In this document: positions 10,522 through 22,100 of the stretch, in pieces
How the letters are laid out: each line of letters opens with the position of its first letter
Position numbering within the stretch: the stretch's first letter is position 1
From: Symbiodinium natans
Taxonomy: Eukaryota; Sar; Dinophyceae; Suessiales; Symbiodiniaceae
Length of the DNA stretch: 64,000 nt
Direction: 5' to 3'
Assembly (NCBI GenBank): GCA_905221605.1
Contig: CAJNDS010002151.1
Coordinates: 60,001-124,000, forward strand
Program-made: the position numbers and the translations under genes
The notes under the pieces: generated by a model
What the model was told of the DNA's origin: nothing
The model's database searches: none
Seen by the model: only the letters and a program-made list of their open reading frames with translations

Positions 10522-10991
10522 GAATAATTGGCCGGGCGCGGGATTTAAGACGTCCCCTGGTTTTAATTAGGTGTGTTTGGTAAGTCTTAAGTGCCGTGTC
10601 GTTGGTCAGTTGTTGGGATTTCAGGGGTTGGAGTTTCATTGGATCGAACTAGGCTTGCAAGTGTGAGGCTCCAGGCCCAGTGTTTCGACCATACTAAATG
10701 ATCAGCATCGCAACATATCACACATTATCATCTTCAATGGTGTGAAGCTGCGAAGAATTCAGGGGCGTCTTAAATATTCGGCCATATTAAAGAGCTCAAG
10801 AAGAGGTAATTTGTGAGGTTTTAGTAATGAAAGCCTAATGAAAAGCAACAGCGAGGCTTTGTCGGAGCAGAATCTGTCTGGAGTCTCTAAGGAACCCGAT
10901 TCAGACGGCAAATACAAGAAAAACTACACTTCGTAGACAGTCACAGGGAAAGAAGGGGCGTCTTGAATCCCGCGCCCGCCAATAATTACCA
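10522..10991. mobile_element. 470-bp element with ~35-bp terminal inverted repeats
   Basis: The left end reads AATAATTGGCCGGGCGCGGG then ATTTAAGACGTCCCC. The right end, reverse complemented, reads AATTATTGGCGGGCGCGGG then ATTCAAGACGCCCC. A third, internal partial copy of the same motif lies at 10755-10783 (GGGGCGTCTTAAATATTCGG). No telomeric repeats are inside. An open frame at 10834-10939 (MKSNSEALSEQNLSGVSKEP, then TAG) could be a small exon or chance. No transposase was seen, so this looks non-autonomous. Confidence 0.6.
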
Positions 10992-11399
10992 ACGCCAATC
11001 CATTACAATCCTTATGTAACTATACTGTCAACGACCCAAATACAGCACCAGATAAATAGGCCCCTATACCAGAGCCCCTGGTCCCAGTTTCAGTTTCTCT
11101 TCGGACGCTCGGTGGTGAGAGTGTCTTTTGGCATTCCCTGGCTTTCCAGGGCTTAAGGCCTTGGTGTCTTTAAGCGACCGTGGCGTTTCAAGAGCCCTAA
11201 GCCCTACGAACTTTACCAATCCTTGATCCGAAATTCACAAAAATGTGCTGGGCTCATACCGCCGGTGGTTCGGTTTCTTGGGGTTTAGGGTTTAGGGTTC
11301 AGGGTTCATGGACGGTAGGAGTAGGGACTGGATCTTGCAGAATGTGCAAAGATTCTAAGCCGCATCTGCACAGTAGAATTGCGCAAACCATAAACCCTA

Positions 11400-11505
11400 A
11401 ATATAAACCCTAAACCCTAAACCCTAAACCCTAAACACTAAACCCTAAACCCTAAACCCTAAACCCTAAACCCTAAACCCTAAACCCTAAACCCTAAACC
11501 CTAAT
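11400..11505 (-). repeat. (CCCTAAA)n telomere-like array
   Basis: About 15 nearly perfect C-rich heptamers. The surrounding 10992-12021 holds further short telomeric pieces, runs of TAGGGTACTAGGGTA, and no well-supported exon. Confidence 0.9.
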
Positions 11506-12021
11506 CGTGGGATCCTGACCACCCTCACAAACCAGCGCATCCTCCGGCCTACTTCCCAGCACCCTGAACCATCCCCAAACAACCCTAAACCCTGAAAACC
11601 CTAAACCCCCCTAAATGCATCCTAAACCGTGGGAAGCTAAAACACCTCGAAGACCCAGGCGCCCTATCCCTAAACCCTAAACAAACCCAACCAGCCCGGT
11701 AAGACTCTACACTGCTTGTAAGCACTAGAAGCCGTCTAAGAACTCTACGAACCCTATAAGCCCGATAAGCCCTGTAAGCCTCTTACCCTAAACCCTAGAC
11801 CCTAAACCCTAAACCCTGAAAAGCCCTTGAAACCCGAAGCTCCTCCTTCGCCCCCTCGGGCCTAAGTTGGGCTGCGGTTCGGTTTGCGAGCAGGGTTTGG
11901 GGTAGTAGGGTACTAGGGTAGAAGGGTTTAGGGTGGTAGGGTACTAAGGTACTGGGTTTATGCTGCAACCCTAAGCCCTAAACCCTAAACCGGTTTAGGG
12001 TTCATCTTCTGCACCCGACAG

Positions 12022-13358
12022 GCAGATCTTCAAACGAACCATGAAGACATGCTCGGGTATCAAGAAGCTTCGGGTCATGGGAGTCATGGGGGGGGGGTCC
12101 CTAAACCCTAAACCCTAATACCTAAACCCTAAACCCAAAACCCTGGGTGGGGATCAAGTGAGCGTCTGAGAGGCGGCTTCTGGTTTCGTGTTTTTTGCTG
12201 GCCTCCAATGGGACGCCTTGAGGGTTTAGGGTTGAGGGTTTGTTTAGGGTTTAGGGTTGAGGGTTTAGGGCTTGGGGTTTAGGGTTGAGGGTTTAGGGGT
12301 GCTTCTTTGCTTAAGAGTTCCATCTTCCCTCTCTGAAATCCTTGGAGCTCGCTCACGTCAGGGCGGGCATGCGAGGACTTGTCGGCTCAGCAACTTCGTG
12401 AGCAGCAGCCGTAAACCCTAAATCCTAGACCCTAAGCCGAAACCATAAAACCCTAAACCCTAAACCCGAAACCCTCAGCCCTGAACCCTAAACCCTAAAC
12501 CCTAGCCCTAGCCCTAAACCCTAAACTCTAAACCCTGATCCTCCAACCTGGGGGCCTGGCTTCTTCTTGGATGGAGACGCCGCTCTGCTTCCTGACAACA
12601 TCGTCTTGCGAGGCTGCTTTCTTGCCGATCCTGTTCCAGTATTCTACGATTGTGGTACTCTACTACTAAAGTAATATAGAAGATGATGCTAAGTTTCTAG
12701 GATTAAACTGTTCTATGGATAACGCTGTGAACATGGTTTTCTTGCGAGCGCGCCTGAGGTCTTCCGCTCAAGCGAGTCACTGTGGTCGGATGCATCCAGG
12801 TGCAGTGGAAGGACGGAAACTACATCGCAAAACCTTTTCTGAAGATGCAGCGTGGTGCTAAACCCTAAACCCTAAACCCTAAACCCTACACCCCAAACCC
12901 TAAGTCCAAGCAGTAAGCTGCCAACGGCCAAGATCCTGCCTGCAGAGCACCACTTGCAGTAAATATGATAGAGGCCATTTGGGCAGGACCCTCGTGCCCC
13001 CATTCCACAATGATAAGTCGCTAAGCCTTGCACCCGACCTTGACTTACTGCTTCTTTGTAGGGAAGTTGGGGGATAGCTTCCCTATGCACCTCGGTTTTA
13101 TAGGGGGATATAAGGTGCCGAACTCCCTACTTCCCGCCAAGGAACCAGCACCCTAAACCCTAGACCCCAAACCCCAAACCCTTAACCCCTAACCCCTAAA
13201 CCCTAGACCCTAAATAAACCCCAAACCCCTAGCTAGATTAAACCCTGGTTGCCACACAAGTTACAGGCCTGCTTTCGGTGTTGGTGCCGAGTCGGGGGAC
13301 TCCGCGGCACCTGGTGAAAGGCTCATCCAAGTCTTCGCAGTCCAGCCCTCAATCGAGG
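12022..13358 (+). CDS. rightward exons, one or two genes, product unknown
   Basis: Exon 12022-12073 gives QIFKRTMKTCSGIKKLR. Exon 12362-12410 gives GGHARTCRLSNFVSSS with a GTAAAC donor. Exon 12773-about 12854 gives RVTVVGCIQVQWKDGNYIAK, a beta-rich SH3-like stretch. Exon 12960-13077 is open from TTGCAG (KYDRGHLGRTLVPPFHNDKS) and ends in TAG, so may be terminal. Exon 13267-13358 gives PAFGVGAESGDSAAPGERLI and its donor is the first GTTTAG of a telomeric array. A competing frame on the other strand at 12549-12640 (IGKKAASQDDVVRKQSGVSI) means one segment may belong to a leftward gene. Confidence 0.5.
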
Positions 13359-13604
13359 GTTTAGGGTTTAGGGTTTAGTAGGGCTCTGGGTTGGCCTTTC
13401 CACCCCGTTGAGAATTGCTAGTATACTAGTATATCGGGCCCCCCCTGCTAAGCCGAAAGCAAGGAAATATCTCGGTATCCGAGAGGCCTAGGGCAAGCGG
13501 CAAGCCAGGGTTTCAAGTTGATTCCTCAACTGGGGTTGTGGCTTGGGGGTTTAGGGTTTAGGGTGTAGGGTTTAGATTTTAGAGCTCGGGTTTAGGGTTT
13601 AGGG

Positions 13605-13864
13605 TTTACGGTTTAGGGTTTAGGGTTTAGGGTTTAGGGTTTAGGGCCACAGCTTCTGCTGGCAGCCCGCCTTCGCCAGCCGCCGCCTTCTTGTCCCTGC
13701 AGCGCTAACCCCGACATGACCCTGAACTGAAACTGGGACGGCCCTCAAAACTCTCTGAAGAATAGCGTAGGGGTTTAGGGTTTAGGGTTTAGGGTTTAGG
13801 GTTTAGGGTTTAGGGTTTAGGGTTTAGGGTTTAGGGTTTAGGGTTTAGGGTTTAGGGTTTAGGG
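13605..13864 (+). repeat. two (TTTAGGG)n arrays
   Basis: Arrays at 13605-13648 and 13769-13864, the latter about 14 perfect G-rich heptamers. They flank a GC-rich segment (13650-13740) open on both strands: plus SAGSPPSPAAAFLSLQR then TAA, which would join in phase to the exon ending at 13358; minus DKKAAAGEGGLPAEAVA. Confidence 0.85.
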
Positions 13865-13869
13865 CAACT

Positions 13870-15088
13870 CTAGGGGCTTGAATAATCAGAACAGGTGTTT
13901 GGGGTTTATGATAGTAGAATGATAAAGAGGCCCTAAGGGAGTCATGTTAGGAATTATTCCGACCCCTATGCTATTTGCTAAATATGATCCTCTGAAACCC
14001 AAGTCCAGGGAAAATATAGGATAGCCCAAGGGCCTACCTAAACCCAAGTAGTAACACTCTGACTCGGCCAAGATACTCCCAGAATTCTAGCGGGAAGCTT
14101 AAAACCCCTGAAGCCCCCCGACCTCAGCACTATAGCTTTAGGGATGTTGGCTTTAGGGTTTGGGGCTCAGGGTTTAGGGTATAGGGCTTAGGGTTCTTCA
14201 TCCAAAGCTCGACTCACTTTCGCCCCCATCCCCCCCCCCCCCGCCATCGCCTGGCTTGCGAGACGGGGCGTGAGGCAGACCTTGACAGTTTATGGATCAG
14301 GGTTTGTAGGGCAATATAGGGTTTAGGTTTGAGAAATACCGGCTCCTCGGCTTCAACTCTCTAAACTGAAGGTCCATGATTAAACAAGGCCTTTTGGGCT
14401 TTTGGGAAAGAGCAGCTCCAGGGCAGGAGTTCGAAAGTTTGAGGGGAAGGACCGGACATTTTGACACCACATCTTGACTTAAACCCGCACTACGCGGCTC
14501 TCCACGACGTTCTCAGCAACACGTCTGCTCCGAAGTCCTGAATGCAAGACCCTAAATTATGTGATCAATCTGGGCGGCATAGCAAGACAGCCTTTGTTCA
14601 TACAGTGTAAATAAGCAATTTGTGTATATGTATATATATATAGACATATTTGCTTATGTTTATTTGTACTTTAAGTTAGTACTCGTGTGTTCATTGGCTG
14701 GCTAGTTTATCGATGGTGTTTATCTAACCCTGCTAAGTGCTTAAATCAGCAGCATGAAAATGATAAACCAAAATCACCAAGCCAAACGGATGTACGAGCG
14801 CTCAAATGTCGTTCATGTTATCGTTTGTTGTATAAAAACATAAATATATACATATATATATATATAAATATTACATATACATATTGTTTTCATATATATA
14901 TATATGTATATGTACATCTAGACTACATATAGACATGGATGTGCGCTCTTGCATCTGCAAAGTTCAGAATCTGATGCGTCGCATCCCACACGCTGGGTGA
15001 CAAGCTTTGGCTTGGCCTGGACGCAGCGGCGCAGTTTAGGGTTTAGGGTTTAGGGTTTCGGGTTTAGGGTTTAGGGTTTAGGGTTTCT
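13870..15088. other. no firm gene; AT microsatellites
   Basis: Contains a TIR-like segment at 13899-14000, a poly-C run at 14231-14243, a possible leftward exon at about 14494-14545 (LRSRRVAENVVESRVVR), and (TA)n microsatellites at 14622-14640 and 14845-14905. A possible rightward exon lies at 14967-15030 (SDASHPTRWVTSFGLAWTQR). Confidence 0.35.
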
Positions 15089-15320
15089 GTACTTGGTTCA
15101 TGGGTACTTACAAACTGTAGACCCTGGAAAAAAACAATGTATGCTTTGTAGGTAGAAGTAGCTATAGTAGGAACCCAAAACCAAAAAAGTATTAAAGTAT
15201 ATTATAGTACTGCAAAACCCAGCATTCTCAGTGCACTTCTGACCTACAATAGGGGGGACGTAGGGGGCATGCAAGTGCAGTTAGAACTGGGGCTCTAAGT
15301 AGTTCTAAGTACCCAAGTAG
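15089..15320. mobile_element. family A-like TIR element, long divergent copy
   Basis: Ends are GTACTTGGTTCATGGGTAC and GTTCTAAGTACCCAAGTAG, matching the family A ends at 47447, 49021 and 59604. The interior is longer and different. An exon-like frame begins right after its right end. Confidence 0.5.
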
Positions 15321-15325
15321 TGCAG

Positions 15326-15556
15326 CAAAGGAACGAGGTCATGAAGGGCAAGCTGCTTAATAATGCTTCACACTCTCAACAAAATCGCACACGCAGGCCG
15401 CAGGCATGTATGCATGGAGAGGCGTCCCCAGGCCCCCAAGGCCTGCAACCGAACAGAAGCCTCACCCAGCCGGCCCTCTCCAAGTATCCAAAAGGGAAAC
15501 CGAACGCAAGCCGACGCTGTCAGAAACGCTGCTTTCAGCAGAAGCGTTCTACCCTA
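15326..15556 (+). CDS. exon-like open frame, about 77 codons
   Basis: Starts after TGCAG at the right edge of the family A-like element and stays open to the next telomeric piece. It reads QRNEVMKGKLLNNASHSQQN near the start and is rich in Gln, Asn, Pro and Lys. The end coincides with CCCTAAACCC, so no donor was fixed. Moderate support only. Confidence 0.4.
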
Positions 15557-15793
15557 AACCCTAAACCCTAACCCCTAAATCCTAAAACGCTCCTAAAGTA
15601 GTCATGGTGGGTGCTGCCAAGCTCGGCTCCCTTTAATACGGCCCCCACATACACCACTAAGTCTTCAGCGAGCTGAACATCATTTTTGGGCCGCATTCCC
15701 CTTTAGGGTTTAGGGTTTAGGGTTTAAGGTTTAGGGTTTAGGGTTTCGGGTTTAGGGTTTAGGGTTTAGGGTGTAGGGTGTAGGGTTTAGGGT

Positions 15794-15888
15794 TTACTAT
15801 ATTATAATAAGGGCACCCTTCTTTGGGTTGGCTACTTTAAAAGGGAACCTAGAACCAAGAAAAGGGTAAAGGGTACCACTGGGCTACC
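15794..15888 (+). mobile_element. family F TIR element (copy 2)
   Basis: Right end GGTACCACTGGGCTACC is identical to copy 1 at 672-778, and the core (AAGGGCACCCTTCTTTGGGTT) matches copy 60847 in reverse. Followed by a poly-G run at 15899-15915. Confidence 0.7.
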
Positions 15889-16251
15889 AAGGTCGGGGCG
15901 GGGGGGGGGGGGGGGCTCTTAAGCACTTCGTAGTGTATGGGTACATGGGCCCTCGGACCCTCAGAGATAGTGAAGTTAGAGGATTCAACCCTAAACCCTA
16001 AACCCTAAACCCGCGGTGAGGATGAGTTGGGTTTCGGGTTCATCGGACCCACAATCATACATCGAAGCCGGCAGGCCTCGTCACCACGCTCGCCCCTAGA
16101 AGCGGGGTTTAGGGTTTAGGGTTTAGGGTTGCGGGATGTTGAGGGCGTTTCGTGTAAGCTGATCAAGATGTGGGGCCGTGCAGTTTGGGTTATAGGGCTT
16201 TGGGTCTAGCTGTGGGAGTCATCGTTGTGTTAGTACCGTCGTCGGTTAGAG

Positions 16252-18706
16252 GTTCGAAGGCTGAGCTTTCAAACCTTCGCGACTTTTCCGATCATTGCCG
16301 AACAGTCTCATGACTCACCAATCTCGAGGTTTCAGGGCACGGTGTAGAGTTTATAGGCTCAGGGTAAGAGAGTGCCAGCGGATGGGGACTTGTGCGTCTG
16401 TGTGAGTGTGTGTGTGTATGGTGTAGTTGCATGGTTCTGCGGTCTTCCTGCTTACGCTCGGTATGCTACTCGGCACCAACCCTTTTCCCAAGGCCCCACC
16501 TTAACCCACCAAAGCTACCAAAGTAGGTCGACAAAACCCGAAACCCTGGACCCTAAAACCCTATGCACCCAAGTAGCTACTAATTGCATACTTGGGGCCT
16601 CTGGGTTCCAAAGCCCGAAGCACTGAGCCCCAAAACCCTAAAACACAAAACCCTGTAACTCAGCAATCAAAACCCCTTAATTCAACCCTAAACCCTAAAC
16701 CCTCTGTACTTCAAGCCCTTTGATACCCTAAACCCTCAACAGTTGACCCTTGAACATCCGTAGTCCAGAGCTCTTGCCACTCTCAAAACCCTGCGGGGTC
16801 CTCAATCTGACCACCTTTGGGAATTAGGGCCTAGGGTCGCTGGGGTATCAGCAGTATTCGGGTATTAGGGTGTTCTGGTAGTGCTATAGGCTAGGGTGGG
16901 AGGGTACTTCGGTGCTAGGGTATTGTGGTGCCGGGGTGTTAGGGGTTTCGGGTTCCCCACCCTGAACCCCAAACCCTAAACATACATCCGCCTTTCGCTC
17001 TTTGCCTTGCTTTTCGCTGCAGCCTGCACAAGTGGCTTAGAGGCTTTGGCGTTTAGGGTTTGGGGTTTCGGAGTCTTTAGGGGTTTAGGAGTTTAGGAGT
17101 TAGGGATTAGGCCTTAGGGGTTTAGGGTTTAGGAGCTTAGGGCTTAGGGTTTAGGAGTTTCGGTTTAGGGCTTTAGGGCTTAGGGCTTAGGAGTTTAGGA
17201 GTTTAGGAGTTTAGGGTTTAGGGTTTAGGAGTTTGGGGTTTAGGGCTTTGGTGGAGTGAGGGCTTCGCAGGCTTGAGGGCTTGGGTGGCACTGGAGCCCT
17301 GAACCCAGCACTAGGGTTTGAAGGCCAACTTGGCTTGGGTGGATGGTATGTGTGCCGAGTTTTCAGATTTGACACCTACACCCTGGTGTACGGTTAAACC
17401 CTAAACCCTAAACCCTAAACCCTACACCCTGGGATAGGGTTGAGGGTAACTCAACCCGAACCCTGGTTTAGGGCTTCGGGTGGTTCAACCCGAAGCCTAA
17501 ACCCTCTTCAACCCTGAGCCCCAACTACTGCTATCTACGATTGGGTTTGTTCTAATGCCACCCCCCTTAGGACCACAGCCAAGGGAATTTGACCCTCCGG
17601 AGGGTATGGGGGTGTGGGGGCAGACGCGCTTAGGCCAAGCATACAACTCTTCCCTAGCAACCTAGGAAAATCAACACTCGTCAGGCGACCTGCCGTCTTC
17701 AAAAAAAACAAAGCCGAAAAACTGATTGACAAGCCTAAACCCTAACCCTAAACCCTAAACCCTAAACCCTAAACCCCCCAAACAAGGAGCCCGAAATTCC
17801 GAGCTTGCTGGGCTTTAAGGTTCTAAGGTCTTGCGCACGCCTGCGCTGCTGCGGGCTCTTCAGGTACCGAGTCTTGAGTCCTGAGGTCTGACGTGCATTG
17901 GGTTTAGCGTCTAGGGTCTAGGGTTTAGGGTTTAGGGTTTGGGGTTTCGGGTTTGGGGTCGAGGGTGTAGGGGTTTAGGGTTTAGGGTTTAGGGTTAGGG
18001 GTTCAAGGTTTAGGGTTTAGGATTTAGGGTTTAGGGCTCAGCACCTATCAAGGCCCCGATGGTACTTCTTTCCCTAAACCCTAAACCCTACACCCCAGTT
18101 GGGGCTCGGGATCTGTTGAAAAACATCATCATCTTTGCAAAGCCACATTGGTTGTTGCCTTAACTAGGGTTTAGGGTCACTTGAGATTTTGGTTTTAGGG
18201 GTTTGGATTTTAGGAATTAGGCCCCTTTTGCAGGCCTCATTTTTACATAGGGAACTCAAAAAGGGGACCCTACTTTAGAGAAACCCTAAACCCCAAACCC
18301 CAAACCCTAAACCCTAAATCCTAAAGCCTCAAGCCTAAACCCTAAACCCTGAACCCTAAACCCTAAACCCTAAACCTAAACCCCAAACCCTAAACCCTAA
18401 CCCTACGTGCAGAGGCAGCCTCGGATCCTTTTTGGCGTCGTCTTTGCTCCTCCTGTGCTTTTGAGAGGTTGAAAGGGGGATCTGGTGGAAACTCCGAAGC
18501 CCGAAGCCCGAAACTACGAACCTGGCCACGTGGACCAGCCTGTGAGTAATCGATTAGGTGGTTTAGGGTTTAGGGTTTAGGTTTTGGGGTTTGGGGTTTA
18601 GGGTTTAGGTTTAGGGTTGAGGGCAGCTGCCATGCTCTGTATCTGGATGCGCTGCAGCCAACGGTCCAGACTTCGCTAAGTACTTGAGGGAGCCTGGGGT
18701 TTTCAG
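16252..18706 (+). CDS. run of rightward exons, product(s) unknown
   Basis: Exon 16252-16328 gives VRRLSFQTFATFPIIAEQSH. Exon 17315-17385 gives GLKANLAWVDGMCAEFSDLT with a GT donor. Exon 17787-17863 gives EPEIPSLLGFKVLRSCARLR with donor CAG|GTACC. Exon 18099-about 18168 gives WGSGSVEKHHHLCKATLVVA. Exon 18627-18706 gives LPCSVSGCAAANGPDFAKYL with donor CAG|GTCAGG. A further exon at about 18497-18560 gives PEARNYEPGHVDQPVSN. Spacing is wide enough for two genes. Start and stop are not identified. Introns carry telomeric arrays and, at 17060-17240, a degenerate TTTAGGAG-type variant array. Confidence 0.5.
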
Positions 18707-18849
18707 GTCAGGTTGGGGTTTGACTTCGTAGCCCAGCAAGCATATGGGGGTTTTCGACATTAGGGTTACTGTGTTCGGGTCCTGATTGTCAGAGAATCCT
18801 GCCATTTGGGGGACTATATTTCGGGGTCCCTTGTTTTCGTAAACCTCCA

Positions 18850-20255
18850 TCTTGTGATGAGGGTAGCCTTCTTTCCCTAAACCCTAAACTAAACCCTAAA
18901 CCCTAAACCCTACACCCTACACTGGGCTCCAGTTTCGGCTGGTGCGAAAAATCTTTTCTATTTTGGATAAATTGTCAAGTTCAAAGTCTTGTGCTATCTT
19001 GTTAGGATGTCAAAGTCAAATGTGTGATATGGTATTGTTCTTATCGTTTTCTTCTACACCATGCATGTAGAGTACAAACTGCAAGCATAGAACAACATGA
19101 AGTAAAGCAAAAAAACACAAAAAGTGAAGAACAACCGCATGCATACATGTAGACACACATGCTGACACACATTGGCAATGCATACCGGTTGTAAAGCCAT
19201 AGAAACTGTAATAAGTCATCAAGTATTCGCGCAAACATAACTGCCAACTAGTCATGTATGGCACGCTTGATTACTGTTGCGATTATGAGGAGTAGTATAT
19301 GTAACACGCAAAAAAAAGGCACAACTCAGTATGATATGTTGTAAGTATTGTCTGCTATAAGTATATAGGTACTCCGGAAAATGAAGAATCCCCTGTGTTT
19401 AGAATATGTACATACATCAAAGATCGATGTTACCACTCAAACCTCATAAATGTTCAGAAGATAGATTACATGCACTTTCGAGTGTCCTACATGTTTACAT
19501 CCTGCACCAGTGCATACTGTGCTTGTCGTCTCCGAAATGGTACGACATTTTTGTTAGTAGACTTGTATCAAGACATAAGTACACATACAAATACATATGT
19601 TAAATCGAACATTCTTTCGCTATTAAATTGAACTAGTTTTATACCATCCATTATATATACAAAGAATGAATACTACATCTTGTATATGGAAGAGATATGC
19701 ATATATTTAAAGACATATATATATATATATATACTCGAATATGTATATGTATGTGTGTATATATATAAAGACACACACCGCGTTTTGTATTTGAGTATGT
19801 GCTATACACACATATGTATAAAAAAATGTATACACATGGTTATACTTATTATATGACGCATTCATATGAATATGTATGTATATATATGTATATACATTAA
19901 CATGTTGTTGCAATATAATATTAACAAACTGATATATTAATGGGTTCCTATTATTAAATTTATTTATATACTGATATATGAAAATATACATGTCAATATG
20001 TTCTGTTTATATTTTTCATAATATGCAATATGTTTTAACGTTTATATAGTGCAAGACATACGATTGCTATATATATACATGTATATATAGTTTGTGGCAC
20101 ATTGTATTATATATTCAATATTGTACATTATATATATATATATATCTGTACATATATATATATATATATCTGCACATATATATATATATATGAATTACCG
20201 ATTCTATAGTATGCATTATATATTGTATATTATATCCGCATATTTGGGGTGTTAG
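18850..20255. other. AT-rich convergent junction
   Basis: Composition drops sharply to AT, with (TA)n/(TATG)n microsatellites at 19715-19900 and 20060-20190. No telomeric array lies beyond about 18915. Rightward exons end to the left and a leftward gene ends at 20262, so transcription from both sides converges here. The small Tyr/Ile-rich frames are microsatellite artefacts. Confidence 0.6.
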
Positions 20256-20261
20256 GGCAAT

Positions 20262-20549
20262 TCAATCTTCCAGGTCCAGCCCGAGGATGGCGATGACAGC
20301 CTGGGCGGTGGCGAGTCCTGATGGCTCCTTTCCTGAGTCTGATAAAAACTCCTCAGCATTAATTCCATGTCGCACCTTCAATCGACCAAAACTGCAAGTC
20401 AAGGTTCTCAGGGTTTACTTCTGGTTTTGTGAACTGCCCCTTGGCATTTGGGGCCTAGGCGGCTTTACCTTTAGGCTGCGGAGCCGCCGCATGAAAATGT
20501 TGTAAAGTCCCATGGCAAAGACATGCCAAGCCCAGGTGAAACCGATGAT
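20262..20549 (-). CDS. last two exons of a leftward gene
   Basis: The terminal exon 20262-20375 reads VRHGINAEEFLSDSGKEPSG and ends AILGLDLED then TGA. The preceding exon, 20469 to at least 20513, reads MGLYNIFMRRLRSLK with donor AAG|GTAAAG. Joining AAG|GT to AAG|GTG keeps frame. The upstream exon may extend to about 20549 (IIGFTWAWHVFA), hydrophobic and membrane-like, or the ATG at 20513 in GCCATGG may be a start. The repeated AAG|GT at both junctions again looks like a proto-splice site. Confidence 0.6.
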
Positions 20550-20650
20550 GGATGATTATTGACGAGCAGGGTCTGCACTCAGGCTCTGCTGGATCCTCAC
20601 ACCTCCTGTGAATTTGTCATCGAGCTGAATTTCCCTGCCACATGTGCTGT

Positions 20651-20918
20651 GGGATGCAAGGCTTTGGACGGTTAACGTGCGAAAGTCGAGCTAACACGAA
20701 ATCAACGCTGCCATTGGCGATGGACATGCACACGTCGGCACAAGTGCACACAGATAATCGCTAGAATGGTCATTTTGAATAACGGGGATGCAAGGCTTTG
20801 GACGGTTAACGTGCGAAAGTCGAGCTAACACGAAATCAACGCTGCCATTGGCGATGGACATGCACATGTCGGCACAAGTGCACACAGATAATCGCTAGAA
20901 TGGTCATTTTGAATAACA
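20651..20918. repeat. 134-bp unit in tandem, two copies
   Basis: GGGATGCAAGGCTTTGGACG starts both copies (20651 and 20785), which are nearly identical to GAATAAC at the end. The period is not a multiple of three, so it shifts any reading frame. Confidence 0.9.
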
Positions 20919-22100
20919 AAGGAGCTGCCGGTGCTAGTGGCCGCAGATGGACTAGAGATCAAACATCGCAAGCTAAGCCCTGACAGATGGGGCGTTCTCG
21001 ACCCATGAATGGCTGCTTCATGCCCACACATGGGCTGCGCTACGCCTGCCGCAACTTATTTGGGCTGCTCTACACCCGAAGATTGGCGGCTGAGCCTGCG
21101 ACCACGCCTCATCTGTTAGTCAATTTAGCCAACGGGCGCCAGAGTCGTTGCATCAAACCCGCTGTCGCTGTCCAAGTCGTCCTGCTCCATTGTTGGGGTC
21201 CAAGTCGCACTGCTCCCTGTCGGGGCCGCGCCTCGCTGGCGACTTCCAGTCGAGAGTGACAAGGATGAGGATGAAGTCGGCGCAGTACCTTACTTTGGAT
21301 ATGCAGCGTGACGACTGTGTGCCACGGTGACAGTAAGTCCATTCTCAAACCTATGAAAGCATATACATATATAATAAAGCTCCACGACATCCATGCGTTG
21401 GAAATGCTAGCGGCAGCATGATTTGCACTACTAAAGCTTCTTGCAACTGGCCTGCAACGGCACTTCCGCACAGACCTGAGCGAGGTTAGGAGCTATTGAG
21501 GCACACGCTGAACACTCGAATTTCTTCGGAACAACCTCCTCCACGCTGCACACAGAGTCCCACGGCGTGCACTGTGATTTGACCTAACCTTTCTCGAACA
21601 CACAGGGAACCAGTCAATTCTATAAGTTTCTCGTAACGCACTTGACTTGAAATTCTTGAAGGTGTGCATACCGCGGCAAGCTTTTTTCTTTGCTACCCGC
21701 ACGTTTACTCGCCTTTAGTATTGAAGGTGTGCGTGGCCACACTGGCTCACTGAGGCTGACTCTTGGGCAGGCACGCCGAGGCGAATTGAGGCGGCGCAAG
21801 CCTGGGTGCCAGCAGCAAGCCAAGGCGCTATTGCTTGGTGAGTTGATCGTCCTTGTACCTAATCCCAACCGTAATTCCATGAATTAGGCTTTCAGAAGCT
21901 TGGGGCGTTGAAAGTCGTGCCTAGGTCGAAATTTTCACTTGCCAGTTCGCCAAGGTCAAGAGTAAAGCCATAACCCCGCCGCCGCCCTATTTGTTTAAAG
22001 CACGAGTTAAGCCCTCAACCCACGACTCTAACTGGCATTCAAAATTTGACTCGACTGTTTTTAATTAATGCAAATAACCACACTCTGGGCCGCCATGCTA
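20919..22100. other. unique DNA with weak coding signal
   Basis: No telomeric arrays. One rightward exon candidate, 21771-21837 (ARRGELRRRKPGCQQQAKAL), has a GGGCAG acceptor and a GTGAGT donor. Longer frames on both strands between 20987 and 21471 compete, and neither strand is convincing. Confidence 0.35.

Noticed and set aside
19707-20240. Tyr/Ile-rich small proteins in the AT-rich junction
   Set aside because: They translate TA and TATG microsatellites.
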